The notes under the pieces: model-generated
What the model was told of the DNA's origin: nothing
Database searches by the model: none
Seen by the model: only the letters and a program-made list of their open reading frames with translations
DNA from: Nostoc sp. UHCC 0302
GTDB taxonomy: Bacteria > Cyanobacteriota > Cyanobacteriia > Cyanobacteriales > Nostocaceae
Length of the DNA stretch: 64,000 nt
Direction: 5' to 3'
Assembly (NCBI RefSeq): GCF_038096175.1
Contig: NZ_CP151099.1
Coordinates: forward strand, 126,501 to 190,500
Translations under genes and position numbers: made by a program
Shown: in pieces, positions 39,123 to 47,850 of the stretch
How positions within the stretch are numbered: position 1 is the first letter of the stretch
Layout of the letters: every line of letters begins with the position of its first letter

Positions 39123-40391
39123 ATGACTGTTGAAGTAGTTTTTAATGATTGCCCTGAACCAATTACTATTGCTCAACGCGCGTATCAAGCTTCCCTGAAG
39201 TTAGGGATCACAAAAGGCGCAGATCGGAGTCGTGCTGTGTTGGCGATGGCACAGGCATTGGAACGTTCATTTGATGACATTTTAGAAGCCAATACGTTGG
39301 ATCTAGAAGCCAGTAGGGAAATGGCAGTGCCAGAGTTGATCTTAGACTGGCTTAAGCTGACTCCTACAAGGCTAGAGACAACGGTAGACATTCTCCAGCG
39401 GTTGGGGGAATTATCAGATCCGCTACGGCGAGTCAGAAACGCAGACTACCAACTAGAAGACTCTCAGAGTTATTCTCAGTTAATGCCCTTGGGAGTGATT
39501 GGATTTATTTATGAAGCATTCCCTGATTTAGGCGCGATCGCTGCGGGTTTTTGTATCAAAACAGGCAATTGTATAATTCTCAAAGGTAGTACCGAAGCCA
39601 GCCATTCTAACGCGGTGCTTGCAGAGGTACTGCAAAATGCTATTGCAGAAGTCGGTCTACCGCCAGCCTGTCTAGAGCTGGTAACAGCAGAACATGGCGC
39701 TTCCATTCGGGATTTAGTCACCCAAGACCAATATGTGAATTTAGTGATTCCTTATGGGCGTACCAGCCTCATACAGCAAGTAGTACGGCAGTCAACTTGC
39801 CCAGTTTTAAAATCAGCTATGGGCAACTGTTACCTCTACTGGTCACTGAATGCCAGCTTAGAAATGGTGCGCGGGATGATTATTGATAGCCATCAAAGCG
39901 AACCAGATCCGGTGAATGCGATTGAAAAGGTACTAATTCATCGCCAAGCTTTGCCATCATCCTTGGCGGTTTTGTGGAACAGCTTAAAAGAAAAAGGCTT
40001 TGAAATTAAAGGCGATGCCGAACTAGTAGAAGCTTTTCCCCAGTTACATCTAGCCAAGGACGGAGAGTGGGGAAACCCATATTTAACTAGGACAGTTGCT
40101 TTTAAACTGGTGGATAGCTTAGAGGGAGCGATCGCTTGGATTAATCAATACAGTAGTGGTCATGCTGACTGCATTATGACTGAATCTTATCAGGAAAGTC
40201 GGCAGTTTGCTCTAGGAGTTAACAGCGCCTCTACCTACATCAATTGTTCTCCGCGTTTTTCCCGTAACCCCTCGCGGGGAGATTCGGTATTTTTAGGAAT
40301 GTCTAACCAAAAAGGTCATCGCCGAGGATTTATTAGTTTGGAAACTCTGACGACAGTTAAACACATTGTCCAGGGAAATGGAAGGTTTTAA
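39123..40391 (+). CDS. ProA-family (gamma-glutamyl phosphate reductase-like) protein lacking the catalytic Cys
   Basis: 422 residues, aldehyde-dehydrogenase fold, full-length match to ProA: PLGVIGFIYEAFPDL, CIKTGNCIILKGSTEASHSNA, VNLVIPYGR, and the C-terminal GFISLETLTTVKHI. In canonical ProA the nucleophile lies in P-S-T-C-N-x-x-E (E. coli RPSTCNTVETLLV). The aligned segment here is EPDPVNAIEKVLI with no gap, so cysteine is replaced by valine (V264). The STRF block is also altered (NCSPRFSRNPSRGD). Either this is a second, divergent ProA with another mechanism or role, or it is inactive as a reductase. It is in an operon with the zinc-ribbon protein. Automatic annotation would call it proA. 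Confidence 0.85.
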   Translation: MTVEVVFNDCPEPITIAQRAYQASLKLGITKGADRSRAVLAMAQALERSFDDILEANTLDLEASREMAVPELILDWLKLTPTRLETTVDILQRLGELSDPLRRVRNADYQLEDSQSYSQLMPLGVIGFIYEAFPDLGAIAAGFCIKTGNCIILKGSTEASHSNAVLAEVLQNAIAEVGLPPACLELVTAEHGASIRDLVTQDQYVNLVIPYGRTSLIQQVVRQSTCPVLKSAMGNCYLYWSLNASLEMVRGMIIDSHQSEPDPVNAIEKVLIHRQALPSSLAVLWNSLKEKGFEIKGDAELVEAFPQLHLAKDGEWGNPYLTRTVAFKLVDSLEGAIAWINQYSSGHADCIMTESYQESRQFALGVNSASTYINCSPRFSRNPSRGDSVFLGMSNQKGHRRGFISLETLTTVKHIVQGNGRF

Positions 40392-40457
40392 AAGTTGCGA
40401 GTTAGAAATTAAGAGTTATAAATTTTGAATTAACTCCTAACTCCTAACTCCTAACTC

Positions 40458-41531
40458 CTAACTTTTGATTTTGTTAGATGTATAGTAAACCTTACTCCCT
40501 GTATCCGGGACGAAATGACAACTGATGGCAGAACGCCATAACGACTTCCAAATTGGTTCTTCAGATTTGCGGAAGTATTCACCCATCACAGGTTTAATTG
40601 CCTTAGTCGCCTTCAGCAAATTGTAATGAGGAATGTTGAGGAATATGTGGTGAGCAACATGAGTACCGATATCGTGATGGATATGATTGATCAAACCATA
40701 GTCGCGGTCAATACTAGAAATTGCACCTTTTAAGAAAGTCCAATCTTCTCCACGATACCAAGGAATATCTTCCTCAGTGTGATGCAGAAATGTCACCAAA
40801 TCTAACCAAATAATGAACACAATGTAGGGTGCAGCGTAGTACTTCAGCAACCACATCCAACCCCATTCATAGGTGAGGAAACCCAGTAAACCTACCATAC
40901 AAGTACAGAGTACAGTGCTGGTAATGACATCCCATTTTTCTGAGGGTTTAAAAAGCGAGCTGCTAGGTAAAAAATGCGAACCTTCCTTATTAGGAGAACG
41001 CTTAAACAAATACACTGGATAAGCCAATAAGAAAACATAATATCGACCTATCTTTTGTGCTAAATCCATTTCCTGATACTGTGATTTTGTCACAGGATAC
41101 CAGCTTTCATCATTATCGATATTGCCAGTATTTTTGTGGTGGGTTCTGTGACTAATACGCCAACCGTGATAAGGCACAAGTATCGGTGTATGAGATAAAT
41201 GACCAATCAAATCATTGAGCCATTTATGCTTAGAAAAAGATTGGTGTCCGCAGTCATGTCCAACTACAAACAAAGCCCAAAACATTGTTCCTTGCATTAA
41301 CCAGAAAATCGGAAAGAAAGCCCAAGAATCCAGATGATAAGCGACTAAGTAAAGCAGACCAATGATCAGGATATCACGAAAGAAGTAAAACAGTGATTTG
41401 CTCACATCAGGCTGAAAGCATTCAGCGGGGATTGCAGCTTTTAAATCCTGAAGTGTAAAAGGCAGCTTGGTTGCTTCCTCAGACGGTTCACAGCCATGAG
41501 GATTGTTGAAATTTATGGTATTTGATTGCAC
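40458..41531 (-). CDS. desB: DesB, omega-3 (delta-15) acyl-lipid desaturase
   Basis: Membrane di-iron desaturase, 357 residues, that introduces the omega-3 double bond into acyl groups of glycerolipids in cyanobacterial membranes. The three histidine boxes are HDCGH, HRTHH and HVAHH (context GTHVAHHIFLNIPHY). DNDESWYPVTKSQY and PWYRGEDWTFLKGAISSIDRDYG support the omega-3 type over the delta-12 type. It is third in the minus-strand cluster desC-desA-desB. desB genes are classically cold-induced. A 113-bp imperfect palindrome lies about 110 bp upstream of the start. Confidence 0.92.
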   Translation of the reverse strand: MQSNTINFNNPHGCEPSEEATKLPFTLQDLKAAIPAECFQPDVSKSLFYFFRDILIIGLLYLVAYHLDSWAFFPIFWLMQGTMFWALFVVGHDCGHQSFSKHKWLNDLIGHLSHTPILVPYHGWRISHRTHHKNTGNIDNDESWYPVTKSQYQEMDLAQKIGRYYVFLLAYPVYLFKRSPNKEGSHFLPSSSLFKPSEKWDVITSTVLCTCMVGLLGFLTYEWGWMWLLKYYAAPYIVFIIWLDLVTFLHHTEEDIPWYRGEDWTFLKGAISSIDRDYGLINHIHHDIGTHVAHHIFLNIPHYNLLKATKAIKPVMGEYFRKSEEPIWKSLWRSAISCHFVPDTGSKVYYTSNKIKS

Positions 41532-41639
41532 TGAATTCTTTGATTGGATATAAATCGGAACTTTCTTTGAGGCAAAATAATCTTACCTCTGCGATGCTTA
41601 CGGCACTCAGCTTTTACGCAAATAATTTTGCAGACTAAC

Positions 41640-41752
41640 TCGTGAAGGTTGTTTTTATTGTTAGCCATTAGCTATTTGTCTTTACAAAGAGAGAAGTCTG
41701 AGCTAAGGCTTCCTTAGATAAGAACTTCAAAGACAAATGACAGCCTTCACGA
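41640..41752. repeat. imperfect long palindrome upstream of desB
   Basis: TCGTGAAGGTTGT (41640-41652) and ATTTGTCTTT (41674-41683) are mirrored by AAAGACAAAT (41729-41738) and ACAGCCTTCACGA (41740-41752). The total span is 113 bp, with a second pair inside (AGCTAAGGC/CTTAGAT type). It could be a MITE or the structured 5' leader of desB. Confidence 0.6.
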
Positions 41753-41886
41753 AAAGAAGTGCAATTAATTATGTTATGTATATTAGCTTTGTTATTGTTA
41801 ACACACAAGGATGATACATGGCAATTTATTTAACAATTTAAATGAGTAAAAAATTGCCAGAATCTATTTAATTTTCAGCATAATAA

Positions 41887-41909
41887 ACGCTCCTAAGCAA
41901 AAGGAGCGT
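41887..41909 (-). terminator. terminator after desA
   Basis: ACGCTCCT-aagcaaa-AGGAGCGT, a perfect 8-bp stem 36 bp after the desA stop on the minus strand, followed by TTTATTA in the direction of transcription. Together with the palindrome above it suggests desB has its own promoter. Confidence 0.6.
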
Positions 41910-41944
41910 GGGTTTGCTGCTAGCAAAACTAATTGCAGTGCTAT

Positions 41945-42997
41945 TTATCGATTTGTGTAATATTCGTTGAAAGTCTTATAGCCAACATCAGTTGTATACA
42001 GTTGACATTGGTCTACAATTTGCTTCATTAAAGGCCAAGAGAACTGACATTCATTATGCAGATAAGGCTCCCAATTTTCTTTGATGCTACTGTAAGCTAG
42101 CCGCAAATTATAAGAGGGGATGGCAGTAGAAATGTGATGCGGAACGTGGACATTGATATCGTGGCAAAGGACTTCTACCCAACGCGGATAATCGCAATGA
42201 ATTGTGCCAGATAGCTGAGCTAGAGCCTCATTCCACTTGTTCGCTGCTACAAAAGGAACATCTGAAGCAGTATGGTGAACAATAGTAAAAGTACTCATCC
42301 AGAAATGGTAAACCAACCAGGGTACTAGCCAAAACTTGACAAATCCCCAGATACCTGTTGTAGCGATGAGGATCGGGAATGCGATCGCTGCAAACAACAC
42401 TACCACAGCCACAGAAAGCTTGATGCTTGACTGGTCTTTAGTTTTGAAATTCCGCCAATCAAAATGCACAACTGCCCAATGTCCAATTGAACCCACCCAC
42501 CAAAAGCGTTTACGCATGAATAACTCAAAAGCGGACTGGCGAGTTTTATTCCAACTTTCAAAAACTTCTGGTGTGATTGGATGCCAAGCATTGTCCTCAT
42601 CCAGCTTATTGGTATGAGTATGGTGATAATTATGCTTAATCCGCCAACTGTGAAATGGGTAAATTAACGGCATCATGAAGAAATGCCCCACTAAATCATT
42701 TACCCAACGCCGTTTGGCAAATGAACGATGACCACAATCATGAGCAATGACAAAAAAACCTGTTAAAGCAGTACCTGTAAAAATCCAAGCCAGGGGCAAG
42801 AGAAACCAGGGTGTAATTGTCAAGCTATAGTAACCCAACCCAACCATAAAAACACTGAGCAGCGCTTGTGTCCAAGCTTTGCGGCGGTTCTGCTGAAAAC
42901 ATTCCCGTGGCAAACTTTTGATAATATCTTTTAGCCTTAGATCGGAATCACCAAGGTCATCACTTAGTTTCTGGCTGTTAATTATTGATGTAGTCAT
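41945..42997 (-). CDS. desA: DesA, delta-12 acyl-lipid desaturase
   Basis: Membrane di-iron enzyme making linoleic from oleic acyl groups; about 350 residues from the ATG at 42997 ([11 protein letters not shown]), the usual DesA length. An upstream in-frame ATG at 43030 would add 11 hydrophobic residues and is less likely. Histidine boxes are HDCGH (with [15 protein letters not shown]), HNYHH and HVPHH ([18 protein letters not shown]). Delta-12 features such as [17 protein letters not shown] are present. It lies between desC and desB, all on the minus strand, with a terminator after it. Confidence 0.93.
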   Translation of the reverse strand: MTTSIINSQKLSDDLGDSDLRLKDIIKSLPRECFQQNRRKAWTQALLSVFMVGLGYYSLTITPWFLLPLAWIFTGTALTGFFVIAHDCGHRSFAKRRWVNDLVGHFFMMPLIYPFHSWRIKHNYHHTHTNKLDEDNAWHPITPEVFESWNKTRQSAFELFMRKRFWWVGSIGHWAVVHFDWRNFKTKDQSSIKLSVAVVVLFAAIAFPILIATTGIWGFVKFWLVPWLVYHFWMSTFTIVHHTASDVPFVAANKWNEALAQLSGTIHCDYPRWVEVLCHDINVHVPHHISTAIPSYNLRLAYSSIKENWEPYLHNECQFSWPLMKQIVDQCQLYTTDVGYKTFNEYYTNR

Positions 42998-43249
42998 GAA
43001 CACCTGAAAAACAAAAAACTCCTCCACCAAGTCACTAAAAAGTGGCTTGCCGTAAAATTTCTTAACATTAACGAACGTCAGCGTCTCGGATTATAGCAAG
43101 CTAATTGATCCCAGCGCACCCGTAAGTAGCTTTTAAAGGCCATTTGTAGAGTTGGCGAATGGACAGTTACATAGAAAGTCCTTCATCATCAATTTTTTGT
43201 CCTCTACTCAGGACAAAAGACAAATAACAAAGGACAAACCATAAATAAC

Positions 43250-44068
43250 TTACTGCTTTATTGGCGCTAGTTTCACATTAGTAGCTAGACCAAGTACTTG
43301 CAGCAACTGAATAGTCATCCAGGTAAAATCGATTTCCCACCATTGCAGCCCATGACGAGCTGAGTATTGAAAAGCATGGTGGTTATTATGCCAGCCTTCG
43401 CCGAATACTAGTACGGCTACCCACCAGCAATTAGTCGATCTATCACCAGAATCATGGCTTTGATAGCCAAACTTATGAGTAGCGCTGTTTACCAACCAAG
43501 TGCAGTGGTAAACCCAGACAATCCGAACAAAAATTCCCCAAATAACGAAAGGCCAGCCACCCAATAGCAGAAGTAATACACCCAGAGCAACCTGAATCAA
43601 AATGAAATATTTTTCTAAAAACTGATAAACTGGGTCTTCGGCAATATCTTTGGTGAAACGAGGAACGTCAGCGTGAGCGGGGCAATAATGAATCAGCCAA
43701 CCCATGTGGCTCCACCAGAAGCCTTTATTAGAATCATGGGGATCGGGATCAGTATCAGAATGTAAATGATGAATGCGATGTGTTCCTATCCACTCAATTG
43801 GGCCTCCTTGACAGGAGAGTGTCCCAAAGAAAACCAGGAGATACTCTAGCCACTTGGGAGTTTGAAAACTGCGGTGGGTGACAAGGCGATGAAATCCCAG
43901 AGTAACGCCTAAACCACCGGTCACCCAATACAGCAATAAACCCACACCAACTGCTGTCCAGCTAAAGTTACCAGGAACAAAGGCAAATAAAGCGCCGATG
44001 TGCAGTCCAATGAAAAACAGGGTATTAACCCAGTTAATTTGAGGTTTAGTTGAGGTAGCAATTGTCAT
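43250..44068 (-). CDS. desC: DesC, delta-9 acyl-lipid desaturase
   Basis: 272 residues from the ATG at 44068 (MTIATSTKPQINWVNTLFF). Longer in-frame extension to 44221 would overlap the divergent lyase gene and reads as non-conserved residues. It inserts the first double bond at delta-9 of stearoyl lipids. Histidine boxes: HRLVTHRSF, HRIHHLHSDTDPDPHD and HNNHHAFQYSARHGLQWWE, the HxxxxH, HxxHH, HxxHH set of the stearoyl-CoA/ACP-like class. It is the first gene of the desC-desA-desB cluster, with 252 bp before desA. Confidence 0.93.
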   Translation of the reverse strand: MTIATSTKPQINWVNTLFFIGLHIGALFAFVPGNFSWTAVGVGLLLYWVTGGLGVTLGFHRLVTHRSFQTPKWLEYLLVFFGTLSCQGGPIEWIGTHRIHHLHSDTDPDPHDSNKGFWWSHMGWLIHYCPAHADVPRFTKDIAEDPVYQFLEKYFILIQVALGVLLLLLGGWPFVIWGIFVRIVWVYHCTWLVNSATHKFGYQSHDSGDRSTNCWWVAVLVFGEGWHNNHHAFQYSARHGLQWWEIDFTWMTIQLLQVLGLATNVKLAPIKQ

Positions 44069-44153
44069 GCAGAAACCTGAAGTTGAATTTTCCAGCCTAG
44101 TCTGCGCGATTTTAAAATCCGCATATCTATAATTTTTTGTGAACGAGGAAGTA

Positions 44154-45383
44154 ATGAACAGCTTGGAACAGCTGCGGCAAGCAGAGCAGGCACTATTAGA
44201 AATTTTTTCTAAAATTGACACTCAGGTCAAGCATAATCTGAAACGAGTGTTGGATGCTTTTCGTAATCACCGTGTAGGCGCACACCATTTTGCTGGTGTA
44301 TCTGGTTACGGACATGATGATTTAGGACGAGAAACTTTAGATAAAGTTTTTGCCGAAGTGATGGGTGCTGAAGCTGCGGCTGTGCGGGTGCAGTTTGTTT
44401 CGGGAACTCATGCGATCGCTTGTGCTTTATTTGGTGTACTCCGTCCTGGAGATGAGATGTTAGCAGTGGTCGGTTCTCCCTACGATACGCTCGAAGAAGT
44501 CATTGGTTTACGGGGAAAAGGTCAAGGCTCCCTTATAGAGTTTGGCATAAATTACCGTCAATTAGAGCTAACCCCAGAAGGAAGCGTAAATTGGAAAACT
44601 TTAAGCGATGCAGTGCTTGACAAAACTCGTTTAGTTTTAATTCAACGTTCTTGTGGCTATTCTTGGCGTCCCAGTTTATCAATTGCCGATATTCAAAAGA
44701 TTGTTCATCTAGTTAAACAGCAAAACCCCAACACGATTTGTTTTGTAGATAACTGCTACGGTGAATTTATCGAAACCAGAGAACCTTCTAATGTAGGCGC
44801 TGACTTGATAGCGGGGTCATTGATTAAAAATCCTGGTGGTACGATTGTCAATGCTGGTGGTTATGTCGCTGGTCGTGCTGATTTAGTAGAAGCTGCCGCC
44901 TGTCGCCTGACTGCTCCCGGTATTGGTAGCTATGGTGGTGCTACTTTTGACCAAAATCGCCTCTTATTCCAAGGTTTATTTTTGGCTCCACAGATGGTAG
45001 GAGAGGCGATGAAGGGGACTTATCTTACTGGTTATGTATTTGACAAGCTTGGTTATCCAGTCAATCCTCCACCCCTAGCTCCTCGTGGGGATGTGATTCA
45101 GGCAATTAAACTCGGTTCTGCTAAGAAATTACTTGCGTTCTGTAAAGCGATACAACAGAATTCTCCCATCGGTTCTTATCTTGACCCTATTCCAGATGAA
45201 ATGCCGGGGTATGAGAGCCAAGTAGTCATGGCTGGGGGGACATTTATTGAAGGTAGTACTTTGGAATTTTCGGCAGATGGGCCTTTGCGTGAGCCTTATG
45301 TAGTTTATTGCCAAGGGGGAACTCATTGGACTCATGTGGCGATCGCTTTGGAGGCAGCGATCAAAGCAGTAGGCCCAGCTTAG
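44154..45383 (+). CDS. PLP-dependent lyase of the methionine gamma-lyase / COG4100 (aluminium resistance) family
   Basis: Fold-type I aminotransferase-like enzyme, about 409 residues. The ATG at 44154 is chosen because GAGGA lies four bases upstream (a GTG five codons earlier is possible). Visible blocks: HHFAGVSGYGHDDLGRETLDKVFA, QFVSGTHAIACALFGVLRPGD, SPYDTLEEVIG, VDNCYGEF and the PLP-lysine region DLIAGSLIKNPGGTIVNAGGYVAG, followed by RLTAPGIGSYGG. Homologues are annotated as cystathionine beta-lyase-like proteins linked to aluminium resistance; the true substrate is unknown. It is divergent from desC. Confidence 0.9.
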   Translation: MNSLEQLRQAEQALLEIFSKIDTQVKHNLKRVLDAFRNHRVGAHHFAGVSGYGHDDLGRETLDKVFAEVMGAEAAAVRVQFVSGTHAIACALFGVLRPGDEMLAVVGSPYDTLEEVIGLRGKGQGSLIEFGINYRQLELTPEGSVNWKTLSDAVLDKTRLVLIQRSCGYSWRPSLSIADIQKIVHLVKQQNPNTICFVDNCYGEFIETREPSNVGADLIAGSLIKNPGGTIVNAGGYVAGRADLVEAAACRLTAPGIGSYGGATFDQNRLLFQGLFLAPQMVGEAMKGTYLTGYVFDKLGYPVNPPPLAPRGDVIQAIKLGSAKKLLAFCKAIQQNSPIGSYLDPIPDEMPGYESQVVMAGGTFIEGSTLEFSADGPLREPYVVYCQGGTHWTHVAIALEAAIKAVGPA

Positions 45384-45415
45384 GGGTTATACAAGTTACA
45401 TGAGTTAGGATTGTC

Positions 45416-45443
45416 TCACGCAGAGACGCAGAGGCGCAGAGAG
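45416..45443. repeat. left arm of a 28-bp inverted repeat
   Basis: TCACGCAGAGACGCAGAGGC followed by GCAGAGAG. The reverse complement of 45825-45852 differs at one of 28 positions. The arm ends exactly at the ATG of the GxxExxY gene. Confidence 0.85.
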
Positions 45444-45821
45444 ATGATTGAGAATGAGGTTTCGGGTGTAGTTGTGGATGTTGCTTACAAGATTCACACG
45501 ACTTTAGGGCCTGGTTTATTGGAATCAGTTTATGAAACAGTTATGGATTTTGAGTTACGGAGGCAAAAGTTAAGAGTTAGAAGACAGGTAATAATTCCGG
45601 TGGTTTATGAAGGTGTAAATTTGGATGAAGGCTTTCGGGCTGATTTGATAGTCGAAGATCAGGTAATTGTCGAACTTAAATCAGTCGAAGCTGTTCATCC
45701 AGTACACAAAAAACAGCTATTAACCTACCTGCGCCTTGCTGATAAACGAGTTGGATTACTGATCAACTTTAACGTCTCATTAATCAAAGACGGTATCTCT
45801 CGCGTAGTCAACAATCTCTAA
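45444..45821 (+). CDS. GxxExxY family protein
   Basis: 125 residues from the ATG at 45444; upstream codons would translate the flanking repeat (SHAETQRRRE) and are disfavoured. The name motif is present in LGPGLLESVYETVM (G-x-x-E-x-x-Y). The active-site-like core is RADLIVEDQVIVELKSVEAV (D, E-x-K), consistent with a PD-(D/E)XK nuclease fold, then HKKQLLTYLRLADKRVGLLINFN. The family is widespread, patchy and of unknown function. The gene is enclosed by the near-perfect inverted repeat at 45416-45443 and 45825-45852. Confidence 0.88.
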   Translation: MIENEVSGVVVDVAYKIHTTLGPGLLESVYETVMDFELRRQKLRVRRQVIIPVVYEGVNLDEGFRADLIVEDQVIVELKSVEAVHPVHKKQLLTYLRLADKRVGLLINFNVSLIKDGISRVVNNL

Positions 45822-45824
45822 AAA

Positions 45825-45852
45825 CTCTCTGCGCCTCTGCGCCTCTGCGTGA
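45825..45852. repeat. right arm of the 28-bp inverted repeat
   Basis: CTCTCTGCGCCTCTGCGCCT followed by CTGCGTGA. It starts four bases after the GxxExxY stop and ends five bases before the bciB stop region. See the left arm at 45416. Confidence 0.85.
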
Positions 45853-45856
45853 GCAA

Positions 45857-47050
45857 TCACTTAGGTAACTTATACTGCCCCACAATCCGCTTAGCATACT
45901 CCGGTACGTGCGCCTCCAACTTCTCTGGATGATTCCGCTTCACATACAAATAATTACGGGTAAAGTGAGAATCAATCGAAAAACGGGCATATTCCAAACC
46001 CTTCGGCCCAACTCTTTCAATCACCACACCCATCAGTTTTGCTGCCCACATCGGCAGAGTAACGCCTTTATCATAAGCAGGAATGCTTTGCTGTACTGCT
46101 TCCTTCCTATTTCCCTTAGACATCACTGGTTGAGTGTCTAATTGGTCTTTTACCAAGTCCAGCATTTCCTTGCCTGTATCATTTCTGACTACAATCCACT
46201 GCCAGCCGAAGGGTGCGCCCATGTAGCCGACAACTAAATCTGCTAGAGAGTTGACGTAATCAAAGCAACTCATACAAGAAGGAGCAAAGACATCTTTGAG
46301 TTGATTTGTCTTCAAGCCAAAGAAAGGCACGGTTTCTGTTGAACCATCCTCATGTTTGAAGTGAACCCGGAAGTCTTGCATGAATTCGTAATGTACAACT
46401 GTATCAGGCGATCGGCTGGTAGTTTCTAAGAATTTTTGCAGCCCAGCGCGGTTGACATTATCTACACACGGCGTACCCAAAACATACAGCTTTTCTAAAC
46501 CCAGTTGTTTTTCTACAGATCGTAGTGCTTGGATTTGGCAACCAACACCAATTACCAATAGCCGCTTCATTCCCGATTGTTCTATCTGTTCCAATACAGA
46601 AAGGTTAGGCGAAAGTGTTGGTTTATTTACCCGCGCTGCTAGTATTTCTTCTGGAGTACGAGCAATGATAGGCATGGGCTGAAAGCGGTCTTCTTTGGTG
46701 TTCTGCACGCACACAACACCTTCAACTAAGCCACGATTGAGCATTTCAATAGCAATACTGCTAACAATACCAGTCCATTGTGCGCCTTCTATGGGCTGCT
46801 GTTTTCGCGCCGCCATCATATCTTGATGAACACCAAAGTACAGTTCATCGGGGTTGTCGAGATGACGCGATCGCGTGTGCGCTTCTTCTTCTAGTTCGCC
46901 TATTTGCTGATTGATAAAAGCGCAGGCTTCCTTGACATAGTGAATATAGTATGTATCGCACAGCCCGCACTCACTACAGAGTTCTTTCGCAGGGCGGCGG
47001 CTAGTAGGTTTTAAAGCTTTAGCTTTTTTGTGAGGAGAAACAGAAGTCAT
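45857..47050 (-). CDS. bciB: BciB-type divinyl chlorophyllide a 8-vinyl reductase (FrhB family)
   Basis: Ferredoxin-dependent iron-sulfur flavoprotein, 397 residues, of the coenzyme F420 hydrogenase beta-subunit family. In cyanobacteria this type (Slr1923) reduces the 8-vinyl group of divinyl chlorophyllide in chlorophyll synthesis. N-terminal cluster motif ELCSECGLCDTYY, then GAQWTGIVSSIAIEMLNRGL, VIGVGCQIQALRSVEKQLGLEKLYVLGTPCVDN, and the second Cys pair CMSCFDYVNSLADLVVGYMGAP. It is complete. The start is ATG at 47050; an unusually long frame upstream is not conserved-looking. Confidence 0.93.
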   Translation of the reverse strand: MTSVSPHKKAKALKPTSRRPAKELCSECGLCDTYYIHYVKEACAFINQQIGELEEEAHTRSRHLDNPDELYFGVHQDMMAARKQQPIEGAQWTGIVSSIAIEMLNRGLVEGVVCVQNTKEDRFQPMPIIARTPEEILAARVNKPTLSPNLSVLEQIEQSGMKRLLVIGVGCQIQALRSVEKQLGLEKLYVLGTPCVDNVNRAGLQKFLETTSRSPDTVVHYEFMQDFRVHFKHEDGSTETVPFFGLKTNQLKDVFAPSCMSCFDYVNSLADLVVGYMGAPFGWQWIVVRNDTGKEMLDLVKDQLDTQPVMSKGNRKEAVQQSIPAYDKGVTLPMWAAKLMGVVIERVGPKGLEYARFSIDSHFTRNYLYVKRNHPEKLEAHVPEYAKRIVGQYKLPK

Positions 47051-47103
47051 ATAAATTTTTTGTTTTATTCAGAATCGCTTTTATTACAATACCTTCAGAC
47101 GTT

Positions 47104-47311
47104 ATGAACTTTACGAGAAAAATTGAACAAGATGTGAGGATAAGCGCTTTTTGGCTGAAGTGATTAATTTTCCTGGCGTATCGACTTATGGGCAGACGAG
47201 AAAAGAAGCAGTGGCTAGAGTTCAAGCATTAGCCTTGCGTGTATAGCAAATAAGCTTGAATATGGGGAAGTAACGCAAGCAGCTAACACTAGTAAGTTTG
47301 ATATTTTTTAG
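47104..47311 (+). pseudogene. HicB-like antitoxin remnant with two frameshifts
   Basis: Translating in pieces gives MNFTRKIEQDV, then (shifted) RFLAEVINFPGVSTYGQTRKEAV...RVQALALRV, then (shifted) IANKLEYGEVTQ. Joined, these follow the small HicB-like (UPF0150) antitoxin pattern RxLAEVxxxPGVxxYGxTxxEAxxxVQALAL. Each uninterrupted frame ends in a stop within about 20-40 codons. No HicA partner is adjacent. I read it as a decayed antitoxin gene. Confidence 0.75.
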
Positions 47312-47376
47312 CAAATCGGCATCTTAATTGGTATTAACTTTATAATTTATATTAAGTACAAAATTCGGAAATACTA

Positions 47377-47610
47377 ATGTTGCAATCTATTGAAGGTGTG
47401 TATAAGAACGGTAATATACAACTTTCAGAATTACCATCTAATATATCAGAAAGCCGGGTTATTGTAACTTTTTTAGAGCATAAAAAAGATAAACATTCAA
47501 AGCAAATAATGCAGTTTGGTATGTTTTCTGGAAATAAACAATCAACATAAAAAGATTTCCAAGTTACTGAATTTCATGGAGATAGCGAAGACGGCTTAGA
47601 CTGGTCATAA
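47377..47610 (+). pseudogene. VapB-type antitoxin with in-frame stop
   Basis: Frame MLQSIEGVYKNGNIQLSELP ... SRVIVTFLEHKK ... MQFGMFSGNKQST, then TAA at 47548-47550, then the same frame continues KDFQVTEFHGDSEDGLDWS to a stop at 47608. The intact form is a common cyanobacterial antitoxin found before PIN-domain toxins. A single nonsense change removes the C-terminal toxin-binding part. The truncated VapC follows six bases later. Confidence 0.75.
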
Positions 47611-47616
47611 GTAAAT

Positions 47617-47712
47617 ATGAAATATGTGATTGATACTCATGCTCTCATATGGTTTCTTGAAGGTGATGAGTTTAAACACTTAAAAATTGCTGATAGTGAT
47701 TTAAATTTTTGA
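47617..47712 (+). pseudogene. VapC-type PIN toxin remnant
   Basis: MKYVIDTHALIWFLEGDEFK is the N-terminal signature of a PIN-domain RNase toxin (first catalytic aspartate in VIDTHALIWFL). The frame ends after 31 residues instead of about 130, and the remaining acidic motifs are not found downstream. It is non-functional as a toxin. With the interrupted antitoxin it forms a dead vapBC locus. Confidence 0.8.
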
Positions 47713-47850
47713 TAAACAACTTGGTAGATTTGAGGATTTCGGCTTTTTTCTGCTTTGCGGGGATTTCGGATGGCGTTGTAACTTTTGTTTCTTAAGCTTA
47801 GGTAACTAGCTTCAGTGACTTATCAATATTAGATTAAGAGACAAACTGCC

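Noticed and set aside
44069-44221. N-terminal extension of DesC
   Set aside because: Would overlap the divergent lyase start; residues are not conserved-looking and the ATG at 44068 gives the usual length.
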